Of a stretch of 64,000 nt of DNA, positions 26,221 through 38,055 are shown in pieces (position 1 is the stretch's first letter; the number at the start of each line of letters is the position of its first letter). Source of the stretch: Symsagittifera roscoffensis (taxonomy: Eukaryota > Xenacoelomorpha > Acoela > Convolutidae); assembly GCF_963678635.1 (NCBI RefSeq), contig NC_087065.1:36295888-36359887 (forward strand), in the 5' to 3' direction. The position numbers and the translations under genes were made by a program. The notes below the pieces were generated by a model. That model was given only the letters and a program-made list of their open reading frames with translations, was not told the origin of the DNA and ran no database searches.

Positions 26221-27290
26221 CTAACAAATAATTATATTTTATTCTTCAACTTTGCTCTTAAAATATACTGAAAATTATATACTTTTCGAAATATGTAATT
26301 GTTTTTAATTGGATTGCGTTGATAAAACAATTTCTTGAAATTTTATGATAACTAGTAATCCTTTGAATATGATAATCTTTTGTATGAAGAACCCAGTTTT
26401 TTGACAAATAAATGTTGATAAAAGTAGCTTTTAAAAATCTATAATAACTTGATTTCCTCTTGTAAAGGTTAACCTGTTTCTGGAAAAAAAACAATGTTTT
26501 TTTTGCAGGATATCGTTGCTAAGAGCAGTTTTGAGTGATGTTTCAAATAATTTTCAATCTGAGTGAAGTTTCAGAATCTAAGGTCATAGCAAACGATTAA
26601 GTTGTTTTTATCATTTTATCAACAGTTATCAAAACTCTAAGAAAAATTGAAACCCGCGTAAAATCGACCCAATACTTTTTACTGTTTCTTGACGCAATTT
26701 CTTCATGTTCAATAATTTATCGTCTGATGCGCAACAATGGCTTGCTTGGAAACTGACAGATTGAAAGATGAAAAATCAATTAGTCTGATTAAAGTAAATC
26801 AGAAAGCAGAACATAGGAAAAGCAGCCTTATGGGTAGCCTTTACGCTTGTAGGTTTGCCAAGCTCTTTTTTATTTATTTATATTTTACAAGGATAACCAA
26901 AAAAATTATTTTGAACATAAGGGGGAAAATCATATTGTCAAAAACTGAACCGTTGCTTGAGTGTTTCTGTTCTGTGTTTAGACAGACAGTGCTTGGTCGG
27001 AAGAAGTTTTCATTCGTAGCTGACCAGACAAATCTCAACCACACCGCCATCTCAGTCATCATCAGAACACTATCCAGCTTACAGGTCAGCAGCAGCACAT
27101 ATGACAAATTACGAATACAATGTCCAACGCAAACAGATTTTGAAACATAAATAGTATCAAACAGTAAATTTCGTGCAAGAAATAGTAAATTTCGTGCATG
27201 TGAACATGATCATCTTAAGTGTGTATGATCATCTTGAGTATGGTCCATGATCATCTCAAGTATGGTCGAAAAAGCGTAAATACCCGGATT
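26221..27290. other. Intergenic; one weak plus-strand frame
   Basis: The frame 26737-27150 (137 codons) is the longest. It ends near a CTTACAG|GTCAGC donor-like site (about 27085), and 26990-27130 has a more balanced base composition. That could be an exon, but no domain is visible and I do not call it a gene. Confidence 0.3.
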
Positions 27291-27299
27291 GAGGTTTGC

Positions 27300-27690
27300 T
27301 ATTGATGTTTAGACCGAAGAAATTTCTTCGTTCGAAATGCTTCTTGGTCGAAAAAATCCTGGGCCAAACTCAGTCGAAACTTTTTTCCTCGGTTGAATAG
27401 AGTCGAAGTGTTTTTTCGCGGTAGAAGTTTTTCTTGGTCGAAAAGACTCCTCGATCGTACTCAGCCGACACGTTTTTCTTTGGTCGTACACAGTCGAAAT
27501 GTTTTATCGCGGTCGAAATTCTTTTCGGTCGAAAAAAACTCCTCGGTCGAACTCGGTCGAGATGTTCTTCCTCGGTCGAACATAGTCAGACATAGACGGC
27601 TTGGGTCGAGTTGGTCGAAACATATCGAACCTGGGTCGAGACGGTCGAAACATATAATTTTTTGGTCGCGTCGGTCGGAACATAAATCGC
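27300..27690. repeat. Degenerate GGTCGAAA minisatellite
   Basis: TCGGTCGAA/TTGGTCGAAA-type units of about 10-20 bases recur more than fifteen times with divergence. The Ser/Arg/Pro-rich frames on both strands (27393-27716 plus, 27504-27692 minus) are products of the repeat. Confidence 0.7.
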
Positions 27691-27699
27691 AAACCTCGA

Positions 27700-28838
27700 C
27701 CCGGGTAATAGATTAATTAGATTAGATCTTTCGACACGGTTCCTAATGTTTATGACAGTGTTGAAATAAGCGGCAAAAGGTTTCCGACGTCAAAGTGAGC
27801 GCCCGCACTCAGTAAAAAGACAAAGTAATACTTTTTATTGTCAGTCTCTTTAATGTTCAAAAAAAAATGATTATAATCGATTAAAAATGGATTATAATGT
27901 TACTATTTTTCAAAACAAAAATAATCATTATAATCGATTATTTTTTGAAAGTTTTTTTTCTCAATTTTTATTGAATTATAATCCATTATTGTTAAACAAA
28001 CGTCATCGCTTCATTTTGTTTTATTTTTGTTTTGTTTTAAGTGCTTTTCAGATGGTTATTCAACAAACTTCATCCTTTCATTTTTTTTTTCATTTCGGGC
28101 ATCTTCAGGTTGATTCACTTCGTTAAGATTCATAGAAACAAAACGATATTACTAACAAATGGGCATTAACTATAGTCGACGTCAAAAATTTGGCAATATA
28201 GATCAAAACAGAATGCGTTGATTAGAATTTTGCCGATTCCGCGAAACGTTCTGAGTGGCGGGCGCAATTGTAGTTGCTTGATGTTTAAACCCTTTGTTTT
28301 ATTGATTTCACAACAGCAAAACGACACCACGCGTTAAAAAAGTGTCTTGGAGTCTCATCCAGAAACTAATTTTTTCTGCGGTTTCTATCATCACCCAAAT
28401 TCGAATTTTTTTTCGCATTGCAACAGCTCTGCCTTGTAATGACATTGATTTTTTAATTAGCCAGAAGTCATAATTGTGGAATCCCTCATACGCGAAGGAC
28501 CGAATGCGCGAAAATAAAAATCTGGCAATCAGAAATAAAATTTGGAAAGAAAGTAAACAATTTCAGGGACTGAATGTTGATATTGGCCGAATAGAAAAAC
28601 TACAAATATATGCAAAATTTTAAAATTGTGCTTGACCGCCGCCGAATTGGAACAATTTTTTTCAAGGGTTTCGTTACGAAAGAAGCTACATATTGCTTCA
28701 TTTAATTTATTTTAATTGAATGGCATTTGGTTCTTTTTAAAACTTGACTTTCGGTTAATTTTGTTTTCGGTCTTTTGCTCACTAGTTTTTGTGTGCTCAT
28801 TTGGTCCTTCGCGCATAAGAATAGCCCCCGTCATAATA
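27700..28838. other. Intergenic, no gene seen
   Basis: AT-rich, with a TTATAATCGATTA-type repeat near 27870-27945. No supported coding region. Confidence 0.4.
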
Positions 28839-29572
28839 CAGTGCTGATTTAAATTATCCGGAAAAAAAACGAACAAAACTTGAATTTTCAAACACGTTTT
28901 TGTCAAATTGCGTTAAAATTAGACAAAACTTAAGAGGACAAATTTCGCTTAGAATTTCATCAGAATTATTATGATGCAATTTTTTCTCCAAATTCTCAAC
29001 CAAAACTTACCCCAAAAAATGGGTCACTTAGAGTTTTTCTAATCAAGTCAAAAATTATGCTGAAACTGTTTTGTTAATTGATGGGATAATTATATCACAA
29101 GAAGCCTTCTACACAGCCCAACAAAGTTCTAGAAGAGTTAAATCTCCAAAAATTTGACTAAATTGTTCAAAAATAGGTTTGTAAGCAAAGATTTTGGATT
29201 TTTTATAGTAAAAATTATTTTTTTTGACTATCATGCAAAAATATTTTCTCTTACACGGGTTTTTGGAGGCTTAAGCTTTCTAGAACTTTGTTGGCCTGTG
29301 TAGGAGGCTTCTTGTGATATAATTATCCGATCAATTAACAAAGCGATTTCAGCGTAACTTTTAATTTAAGTACAAAAACCCGAAATTACCCATTTTTGGG
29401 GTAAATTTTGGTTGAGATTTTAAGAGAAAAAATTGCCCCATATTAATTCTGATGAAATTTTAAGCGAACTTTGTCCTCTTCACTTTTTGTCTAATCTTAA
29501 CGCAGTTTGAGAAAAACGTGTTTCAAAGTTAAAATTTTATTCATTTTGTCCGGATACTTTAAATCAGCACTG
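28839..29572. mobile_element. 734-bp foldback element with Tc1/mariner-like ends
   Basis: The left half (28839 to about 29170) is an imperfect reverse complement of the right half (about 29235-29572). Outer ends are CAGTGCTGATTTAAA and its complement. Landmarks such as TTCTTGTGATATAATTATC, TACCCC/GGGGTA and CAAAGTTCTAGA mirror each other. CAGTGCTG is the typical outer end of Tc1-like elements. The flanks are TA on the left and TT on the right, consistent with a mutated TA target duplication. No transposase is present, so it is non-autonomous. Confidence 0.75.
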
Positions 29573-29640
29573 TTCTTACGTAAGCTAATTTTTGGTGACT
29601 ATGTTTACGCGCTTGATTCGCAAAAACTTAATGTTGAGGA

Positions 29641-30017
29641 CAGTAGGCGGATCTAGGTTTTTCTCGAGGGGGGGGGGGGCGGATTTTTTTTTTTAGGTCG
29701 ACCTAATTGATTTTTCGAGCTCGCTCTAAGCACGGTTTAATCGCTGTTTTTGGCACTTTTTGGAAACTGTTTTTGGAAAAAGACGTTTTTGGCACTTTTT
29801 GGAAAATGTTGACTAACAAATCGCATTTTTTCGGCGCGCGCTCCCCTCTCAAAATTAGTATATATTAGCGCCAAAAACGCCTTTAGAAAAGTTTTAGGGT
29901 TGGTCGGCCAAAATTGGATTTCTTAAAAGTACCAAAGTGACCCTTTGGGTCGGCAGGGGGTCGAATCCCTGAGGGGAAAGGGCGTCCACCCACCCCCACC
30001 CCCTAAATCCGCCCCTG
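29641..30017. mobile_element. hAT-type MITE with perfect 8-bp target duplication (377 bp)
   Basis: Left end CAGTAGGCGGATCTAGG, right end ATCCGCCCCTG, flanked on both sides by GTTGAGGA (29633-29640, 30018-30025). An 8-bp duplication with CAG...CTG ends is the hAT signature. A G-run follows the left end (CGAGGGGGGG). No transposase. An internal GGGTCGAATCCCTGA resembles a Pol III B box. Confidence 0.85.
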
Positions 30018-31118
30018 GTTGAGGACGCCAAATTAGCTTTTCCGTCATAGAATTCCATTCAGGTTCATTAACCGAAAAGAGTATTGCCAACAGCTTCCTC
30101 ATAATTCTCGTTGTACTCTTAAGAGCTTGGTTGTGCTTTGTGGCTTTATCTTAGGTGCTGTTCTGCATTTTGTGCGAAAAAGTAGTAGAAGCCTTAACTT
30201 TTTGCCATTTCCCGCTTTGTTATCGGAAAGAAACCTCCAAGTTACCACGAAAGGTTACCAAAAAGTAGCAGGCAACTTCCAAGTATCTGAGTGTGCAATA
30301 GTATGCACACTACGAAGGCATTGATAGGATCTCCCACATTCTTAGATATTTTAGTATTTGAATGATTGGAATGAGAAGTTAGAAGCTTACGAAAGCCCCA
30401 AATGACAAATATAATTGTGAATGTTCATTTCTAAGTTAAATTGAGGCAAGCTATCATTGGCCTAAGGTTTATAGCCATTAATATCGGGTAATGGTTTTTT
30501 TGGAAATTTTTAAATTTTTTAAAGTGATAATCGACGTAATTCAACCAGTTTGAAGATATTCGGAACATTCTGTATTTTGAATTGATACGATACGCGCAGA
30601 CTAGTTGCTTAAGAGTTTTGAATAATAAGGAGAAGCGTTTTGACGCGGGCACAAGCTTTTTCTAAATTTTTCTTACAATCATCCCCCCGTACAACCCCCC
30701 CCCACCCCAAATCGATTTAGGGGGAGCAAATATAATTTTTTCTGAAATCAAAATCAACCGCATTATTTTAAAAATTTGAATTAAAACTTTAATTTTTGTA
30801 ATAAACAATTTACAAATGCAAGCCCGCATAAAAAAGCAAAAAACCATTTTTATTTGCGCGTTTGCATAAAATGCATATTTTATACAGAATTAATTTTCAG
30901 AAAAATTACATGCTTGGGGAGGGTATTCTACGGTAGGTCATTTAGGGGGGCTTGTACGGTTGATCCAGTTTCTTTTTCCAAATTACGAAGAAAGGGCAGA
31001 ATTTTTGTGTTCAGAGTGGTTTTTTTCTTCAAACTAGTTTCGCCTCTTTGACAAGCGTACTTTCGCTTTTTCATAATATCACTTGAAAATTTATGACACC
31101 TTGAGCTCAAAAGTAAAC

Positions 31119-31164
31119 GAGATTGCTCGTATCACAGGCACAGCCCTGAATGCTCCGACTGCCC
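31119..31164 (+). repeat. Hairpin module, diverged copy 3
   Basis: GAGATTGCTCGTATCACAGG, then CAGCCCTGAATGCTCCGACTGCC; the hairpin stem has decayed. Confidence 0.6.
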
Positions 31165-31845
31165 ATCAATTGGTTTCGAATCACTTTTGGCATATGAAAT
31201 CTTGACAGACTACAAAATTTAGGCTGGTCAAACTGGTGTTTTGGAAATAATAAGACCAATTAGCTTGCCTCAATTCAATTTGAAACGATTCTGATTTTGA
31301 TTGCGGATAGTGCCACGCATAAATAATTTGCGTATTGAAACAAAATATCAAAGTATTTTTCCAGGCAGCAAAACCGAACTTTAGTCTAGTGCAAGCACAC
31401 TCGCTTGGCAATCCTGAAATATCCGTATTAATGCCCATATGAAGCCAGTTTTTTTTAATCAATCTGAATAAAAAACGCCCGGTCATATGTATCTCCGACT
31501 TTCTTCAAAAGTCGGAACAAAAAATATTGCAACTCAAACCGCTTTTCGTAATGTTATAGGAATTGGATTTTGCTACTATTTTGACTACTGTCATCGATCT
31601 TCTTAGTCATAAACGTACTCGACAATAAAGTCATTACAAATTGAAAATGAGGATTTGCTGTTATTAAAACATTATTAGACGTGAAATATATCACTTTGCA
31701 CTTAAAATAGTTGAGGTGTATAGATAGATAGCGTGTATAATCAAGTTTAAAAAAAACAAGAAAAAATTCATTTTCACAAAATTTATCGTAAACTGTATTA
31801 TCTACGTTTTCACAACATTTTCTCGTAAACTGCATTATCTACGAA

Positions 31846-31890
31846 GGCAGTCGTAACGTTCAGGGTATCAGCCTCATACGAGCAGTCTTA
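31846..31890 (-). repeat. Hairpin module, copy 4
   Basis: GGCAGTCGTAACGTTCAGGG, then CATACGAGCAGTCTTA; reverse orientation relative to the copy at 815. Confidence 0.6.
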
Positions 31891-32016
31891 ATGTTTTGAC
31901 TTTCGAAGAAGTGGAGGAATTCTTGGTATCTTTCTTCACTTTAATTTTTATTACACGGATTTCATTGAGCCTAAAAGAGATCGATGTCCAGGGCTCGAAA
32001 AAGAAACACTTCGCCT

Positions 32017-32423
32017 CAGGGCGGATCTACGATTTTCTCGAGGGGGGGGGGCGGATTTTCAAAAAAATTTTGAAAACTTTGACGACCTTTTTTTTAGGTC
32101 GACCAAATTAATTTTCCGAGCTTTCCTAAAGCACTAAAAAGACGCTGTTTCGGCCAATTTTTCTGGTTTTTTGACACGCTGTTTTTGGGCGTTTTTTTGA
32201 AAATTTTGACGAAAACGTTGTTTTTTTGGCGCGCGCTCCCCTCACAAAATAAGTATATATTGACGCCAAAGGCGCCTTTAGAAAAATTTTAGGGTCGGTC
32301 GGCCAAAAATGGGTTTCTTAAAAAGTACCAAAGGGTGGATGGACCCTTTGGGTTGGCAGGGGTTCGAATCCCTGAGGGGGGAGGCGTTTGCCTTCCCGCC
32401 CCCTTCCCCTAAATCCACCCCTG
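32017..32423. mobile_element. hAT-type MITE with 8-bp target duplication (407 bp)
   Basis: Left end CAGGGCGGATCTACG, right end ATCCACCCCTG. Flanks CTTCGCCT (32009-32016) and CTTCACCT (32424-32431) match at 7 of 8 bases. Same family as 29641-30017. Contains GGTTCGAATCC near 32362, an exact match to the Pol III B-box consensus, between CAGGG and CCCTG. Confidence 0.82.
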
Positions 32424-33029
32424 CTTCACCTCTTGGTTTTCCACAAAAAATGGTTTGAATTTAGCGCTACATTGGACGGCTATAATTCATGCTGGGATAA
32501 ATAAGCGGGATATATTTCGTCCTATTTCGTTCTAAGCTGCAAGTTAAATTATTCCAAAAGTAATTAGGCGAAAATTTGCTCTTACTATAGCTTACCAGGA
32601 TATGGTGGGGGAAGAGCTCAGACATGCCTCAAAATGTTTCACTGTGTGCTCTAAATAGCGTATGAGGGGATAGTTTAAGAGATTAAAATTTTTGTAAATA
32701 TATTCAATTTTTTAATCAAAAGATTTTGATCAACATTAGGGGGAAGTCAGAAGATTCAAGGCTTCACTTTGATACGAGTAGTCATGCTTATTTTAGAAAT
32801 GAAAATTTCCTTTTTCAGTAGTCATTGGAATTTAGGTGAAAACATTCCTAGATTATCCCAAATGGCATTCAATTATGCTCATTTAGGGCTATTTGTTCCG
32901 CATTAACTGATGTGGTTACATCCCTTTAGAAACCAACCCTCCGTGGCACCCATTCAGCGATAGAGCGGGATGTAATAAATGGTCGTAATTTGAACTAAAT
33001 CAGTTTATGCGAGATACAAGAAGATACCA
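32424..33029. other. Intergenic; hairpin-module relic
   Basis: No gene seen. A worn copy of the 44-bp module lies at about 32745-32787 in reverse orientation (AGTCAGAAGATTCAAGGCTT, then GATACGAGTAGTCATG). Confidence 0.4.
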
Positions 33030-33164
33030 ATGGAGTCCTCCTATTTTTTTTCTAAAAAAAGCGACGCCTCGTCTGCTACTGCAGACAAGACAACTGTAAC
33101 ACCTGCACCTAACGAAAATTCACTTAAATGTTTGAGCCGTTGCCGGAAAAGAACTCAAGCTTGA
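33030..33164 (+). CDS. Possible small ORF or exon (44 aa)
   Basis: The translation starts MESSYFFSKKSD and continues with an Ala/Thr/Pro/Ser stretch (ASSATADKTTVTPAPNENS), a composition unlike the surrounding AT-rich noise. A similar short start is seen in some transposase or zinc-finger proteins, but there is no domain. It lies 350 bases upstream of the first recognised SEC14-spectrin exon with no evidence that they are joined. Confidence 0.2.
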   Translation: MESSYFFSKKSDASSATADKTTVTPAPNENSLKCLSRCRKRTQA

Positions 33165-33513
33165 ATAAGCAATAATTCGGCGAGACTTGAAGAGCAAGTT
33201 TCCTCTCAGAAAAACGCCATGTGATAAAAGAAGGAGAACATCAAGGGAAAGACATTTATGTAGATTGTAACAATTTGTTATTGCATGAGCTGCATGTACT
33301 ATTTTTAGTTAACATAAAATTTATAAAAGTGTGTTAACATGACTTGAAAACTTTGTCGAAAAAAGGATATCAAAAAAAACTGAAAAGAAATAATTGGTCA
33401 GCTTAAAAAAACGGCGATACAATAACTGTTGCGTGAGAGAAAACTGAGAGTCAAAAGGCAAATACGGCTGTCAAAAACCTTGTTTAAAATAATGGTACTC
33501 TATTTATATCCAG

Positions 33514-35578
33514 AGAGAGCGAAAGTGCGTGGACGTGTTGTATGTGGCCCGACCGAAAGAGAAGAAGGAGTTCAAGACCCTGCAGAAGCTGCTGGGACTG
33601 GGCAAGGGCAAGGGCAACAAGTCCCCCCAAAATGACACCACGAAACTCAACTTCACGGTCAGTTAAACATTTCCACTTGTGATTTTGAACAAATGCAAAT
33701 GTAAGTTTGTTATCTGTTTTTTTTTGGGAGTGAAACGAAATAAGGTAACTTGAAAATTTGGTTTAAGTATTTGATTTTTTAGTCAACGGCATGATATATT
33801 TTTTGAATTGCCTCATTTTTTCAAATTTATACGCAATTGAGTTTTTTTTGTCTGGCGAAAAGGGATTTTTATTAAAGTTAAAAGAACGTCAAATACATTT
33901 TGCTGGCTATCGAATCGTCAGTTCTGGTTTTATTGGTTGTTCTGACCACTGCTCGAAGTGGAAAGAACAAACATCATCAAATTGCAGCGATTTCAGCCGT
34001 GATTTGGATTCTATGAAAATTGTTTTAGTCGAAAAAAAACGGTATGCATTTTTTCGTTGTTAAAACTTAATTTTTTTCAGAGTGGAATTAGACTGAAGTT
34101 TCATTCCCACAATTTTAAGGCTTCTATTATATCTAACAATTCTAAAAACATTTTATCAATGAAAATTTGATCTTGTGGCTCATCATTATCCTCAATATCT
34201 TCTCAATAATTAAAAAAACCAAAAAAGCTTTCAAAAACTGGTCGAATCGGCTATTCTTGTTCAATGGCCAAAAATCGATATACCAATTTAATATAAAGCA
34301 ATATCACAACGAATTCAGTTTGAGTATGCTTTCAGGCCGTTATGCTAAATGAACCTCGCGAAGTGCAGAGATTCATCGATCCTGCCAACTTGCCACGACA
34401 ACAGGGAGGATATCATCCATATCAACACGAAGACTTTGTTCAGTTCTTCCAGGTAGGATAAAAAAACGTTTGTTCCATGGTCCGAGGGTACCTAAATCGA
34501 TGGTACTTATGGTCTATGGCGGTGAAATAAAAACTGATTTTTCTGCAATCACCTTAAAAATTGATGGCCCAGGTTTGACTTTGATCAGAGTTCCGTTTCC
34601 GGAGATTAAAAAGCAACATTTTTCAGCCAAAAAATACCAAAGTAATGTCCACGAAGTCGTAGTCAGGGATTTAAAAAAGTCCTTATAATGACCTGATAGC
34701 CTACTGGGTATTGTTTTTGCTATAAGAAGATGTTAAACGCTAAATTAAAGAGTTTTTCAAGCGTCTGGACAACTTGAGGCGAGTATGCGCGCAGACGTTG
34801 CAGAACTTCGACTCAGTAAGAAGGGAAAGTGTGAAGCTACACAAACTCAGCAGAAGATCGGTCACCGGACTCAAGAGGTCAACCAAGGTCATCGAAGCTC
34901 ACAGTCAAAAACTGAGAGAGTAAGTGGTATGAACAATGCATCTTTGAAAAGAGATAATCTAACAGATGTCCATACACTGTTTAATTGTGTTTCTTGCGCA
35001 AAATTTTTAAAAGGCGACTAATTAAAGGTGCTTTGTTTTAGCAAAAGGTATGGTTTTTGATACAGAATTGACGAAAAACTGGCACACATTTTCCCTGAGC
35101 CCACTGATTAATTAATGATTGAAACCGTACTCCAATCACGACGCATTGATTTTCTCAACAAAATATCTTCTTTACTAAATGTATATTTCTATTTGGTAGT
35201 GAACTGGACCTGGAAAAATTGTCGAAGGAGTGTGAAAGCTTCCTAGCTGACCTGATGAACCCAGAGAGGGATTTTGTCTACGCACAGACCCCAAGAATCC
35301 TCTTATCCGCACCCGCCATACAAGAAGTGGAGGTAAAAATAAACAAGGAAAATGACGCTCTTTATAAACCCCATCGTAATATTTTCAGGTTTTCAATGTC
35401 GAATTAGGTCAGAGCCAACAAAATAGGCCAAAAAATTAAATCTGAGATGAGCACAATGTTGGACCAAGTGAATAATCGCTCCCTAGATCAATTTAAGGAG
35501 GACATTGTTCACTGGGTTAAAAATAATATTTTTCATCTAATAGCTTTGAGCATAGCGCATGCCGGCCTTACGGCTTGA
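33514..35578 (+). CDS. SEC14-spectrin family gene, C-terminal exons (Trio/Kalirin/MCF2L/SESTD1-like)
   Basis: Five phase-compatible exons with GT-AG introns: 33514-33657, 34336-34452, 34762-34919, 35200-35332, and a weaker terminal exon 35408-35578 ending in TGA. Exons 1-2 read as the end of a SEC14/CRAL-TRIO lipid-binding domain (CVDVLYVARPKE, then AVMLNEPREVQRFIDPANLP, then GGYHPYQHEDFV). In this family the domain ends with a [V/I]D.[S/A].L...GG.L.Y.H.[E/D]W pattern; here the usual Trp is Phe. Exons 3-5 are helical, spectrin-repeat-like (LDNLRRVCAQTL, ELDLEKLSKECESFLADL, MLDQVNNRSLDQFKEDIV). Family members link phosphoinositide binding to Rho-GEF or scaffold functions. The 5' exons are missing from this strand; they appear on the minus strand at 44201-51823. 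Confidence 0.6.
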
Positions 35579-36755
35579 ACTTGTCATTTAACTTTAGAGG
35601 GGGAATAATCACTTGGTCTATTAAGGGTGGAGATTGATCACATGGTCCAACTTTTTTTTTAAAACAAAGAAATCAAAGCTGCACGAAATAGATTGAGCTG
35701 GTGGAAACATGCCGAAAGATGCGCAGATTGATTCTTGTAGAAATATTATTCTAATGACAGTAATAATAAATTGGTTCCATATCTAGTTTATTACACAATC
35801 AAGTTTAGAAATAAGTATTACAAAAACAAAATTTTAAAAAAAAAATTTACAATGTTTTGTGTATGAAAAAAGTACCTCAGAGAGCAAAATAAGATTAACA
35901 TCTAGTCTATTTACAGGCATCTCAAAACGAGAATCAAAAACCATTATTTTAGGATTCAGTTGTAGTAAGAAAAACTAAGAAAACATAGAAAGGGTAATAG
36001 TATAAAATCTAGCATTTAGAAGCAGTAGAATCTAATGGCTAGCCAGAAACAACTACAAAAACAAGAGCATGTATTCGACAACAATTTTCCTGGAAAAATA
36101 AAAAATCTAAGGCAGAGTTATTTTGAAAAGTTTTAGTATCAGTCGAATCACAAACTCCATGGTTTTAATATGATATATCACTCAAGCCCTTCCAGCAGCT
36201 TTTTGTAGCAATTGAATTTTTGTGGAAAAAGTAATTTAAAAAGATAAAACTAATACAAAGACAAAGTTCCTCTCATTTTCAATGGCGGAAAACAAAAAAT
36301 TGTTAAAAAAATAAAGGAAGCATTTTCAAGTATAATTTTCAAATAAAGGAATAAAGGAAGCAAATAAAGGAAGCATTTCCAACGTCGAGGAGGGCAAGTT
36401 TTCCAACAGAAACAATGTTTTAATACTTAAATGAATTTGAACAGCTCTTGTTAGACCTTTTTGATTAAACTTCTTTCTTGGCTGCCTTTTGTTCTTAAGA
36501 AGTTTTGTGAAGCTTTAAATAAGCATTCACTTAGTTTCATTTATACAGAATAGTAAGCAACTTTTAAAACTGCAGATTGCTGACTTTTGTGCTGAAGTGA
36601 TTCAATTTTTTCTATTATTTTGTTTGTGAAAAATTGCTTTGCTATCAAACCGCAAAATTAAAAATACATTCATCTATTAAAAACATATAGTTTTTGAAAG
36701 GTTTTTTAGCAGCACTTTTTAAAGTCCGCCATCAGCAAAAATAAAAACAAGGATA
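35579..36755. other. Intergenic, no gene seen
   Basis: AT-rich sequence after the SEC14-spectrin exons. Additional 3' exons of that gene could be hidden here, but none has a convincing frame. Confidence 0.4.
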
Positions 36756-37085
36756 GCCGGTTAATGTGCCAGTAACACAAAATCTTCCGACCATAGTCTT
36801 TAGAAAACTACGGCTTAGAAAATTATATTTTCCAAATTAGTGTCGTTTATTCTGCTTGGTGTGATACCAAAAAAAAATTCAAGTTTTTTCTAAATTTTTT
36901 TCAGAAATTTTTTGAAGTTTTAGGTGCCCAAAATGAAGCTAAAAATTTCCAAAAACTAGTTTTACATGCTTAAAAACAAGTTGTAAGGTCTTAAATTAGG
37001 CACAATTCAGCTGTTGTAAGCCTGCTCGCTTGCTTATTTGCTCAAATTTCAAACCAGTTTTTCTCAACACTAAAAAAACATTTGG
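36756..37085 (+). repeat. Dispersed repeat family B, copy 1
   Basis: Starts at TAGCCGGTTAATGTGCCAGT, with CTTCCGACCATAGTCTT downstream and CAGTTTTTCTCAACACTA at the end. Shared with copies at 37374, 40932 and 55930. Confidence 0.55.
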
Positions 37086-37131
37086 GTTATTTTATGTGAT
37101 TCGAATCACCACTAAAAGGGCTTTAATTTGA

Positions 37132-37373
37132 TATAGACCTTGTTAGTAGCAGAACCTAAGCAAAAAAATTAAGGTAAAATTAAACTACCTTAAGTTTGCC
37201 CATGAATACATTAAAAATTTACTCATAAAGGCCCTAAGCTCGAGTCGTATCAACCAGAAAAACTTAAATGTAAATTTATCATCGAAACACCTCAAAAAGT
37301 ATAATTTTTACTCATCTTTACCTTAACATGAAATTGAGCTAAAATTTTCCTTAAGATTTAGACAAACTCAAAT
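37132..37373 (+). repeat. Direct repeat flanking the gap, left copy
   Basis: AGACCTTGTTAGTAGCAGAA to the start of family B; matches 40691-40931 with few differences, in the same orientation. Confidence 0.75.
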
Positions 37374-38055
37374 AGCCGGTTACTGTGCAAGAGGCGACCA
37401 TAAATATATTGCGACCATAGACTACAAAAAAAAGTTTTTTTTTTTTAAATTACTGTCGTTTATTCGGCGTGGTGTGATAAAAGCAGTAGAGCGAAAAACT
37501 TTAGGCATTTTCGGCTTAGTCATTTTCGACAGTCGTCGTAAAATGAGCAATTGAAAAACAATTTTCGTAGCAAAGTGACTGGAAACAATGTGAAGCAAAA
37601 TGACTAAAAGAATTTTGTAGCAAAATGAGCGATAAAAATTTAAAAAATTTAAAAATTTTTGCAATTTTTTGAATTTTTGAAGTTTTGATTCAAAAAAGGC
37701 GCTAAAACACTCAAAAATTCTAACAAAACTTGAGTAAAACTTAGTTTTTACGTTTTAAATTAACCTATTTTAAGCTTTTAAGCCATTAAAGTAAGCTATT
37801 GTAAGACTGCTCGCTAATTAAGACAAAAAATTCAAAAATTTCAAACCGGTTTTTCTCAACACTACGAGTTTTTTCTTGAAACATTTAATGTCTTTGAAAT
37901 CATTACTGTAAGGGCTTCAATAAATTATATATCACTCAACCCAGTCCGATGATTATTTGTGGTTCCTGATTTTGCGTGGAAAGGAAAACGAAAAAAAAAT
38001 TAAAACACCCGAATACAAAGTTCCTCCCCATTTTCAGTGGTCGGAACAAAAATTT
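37374..38055 (+). repeat. Dispersed repeat family B, copy 2
   Basis: TAGCCGGTTACTGTGCAAG, GACCATAGACTA, GTAGCAAAATGAGC, GGTTTTTCTCAACACTACG and the end CATTTTCAGTGGTCGGAAC, in the same order as the copies at 40932 and 55930. Confidence 0.6.

Larger units (their letters stand above)
30026..32016. other. Intergenic with repeat-module fragments
   Basis: Holds hairpin-module copies at 31119-31164 and 31846-31890 and GTCGGAACAAAA at about 31510 (family A end). Short frames at 30127-30324, 31181-31486 and 31554-31835 have no recognisable features. Confidence 0.4.

Noticed and set aside
26737..27150. 137-aa plus-strand frame as a gene
   Set aside because: No domain, no clear start context or conserved motif; length is within reach of chance in this AT-rich region.
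32355..32375. tRNA gene at the GGTTCGAATCC site
   Set aside because: Only a T-arm-like segment is present; no acceptor, D or anticodon arm, and it lies inside a MITE.
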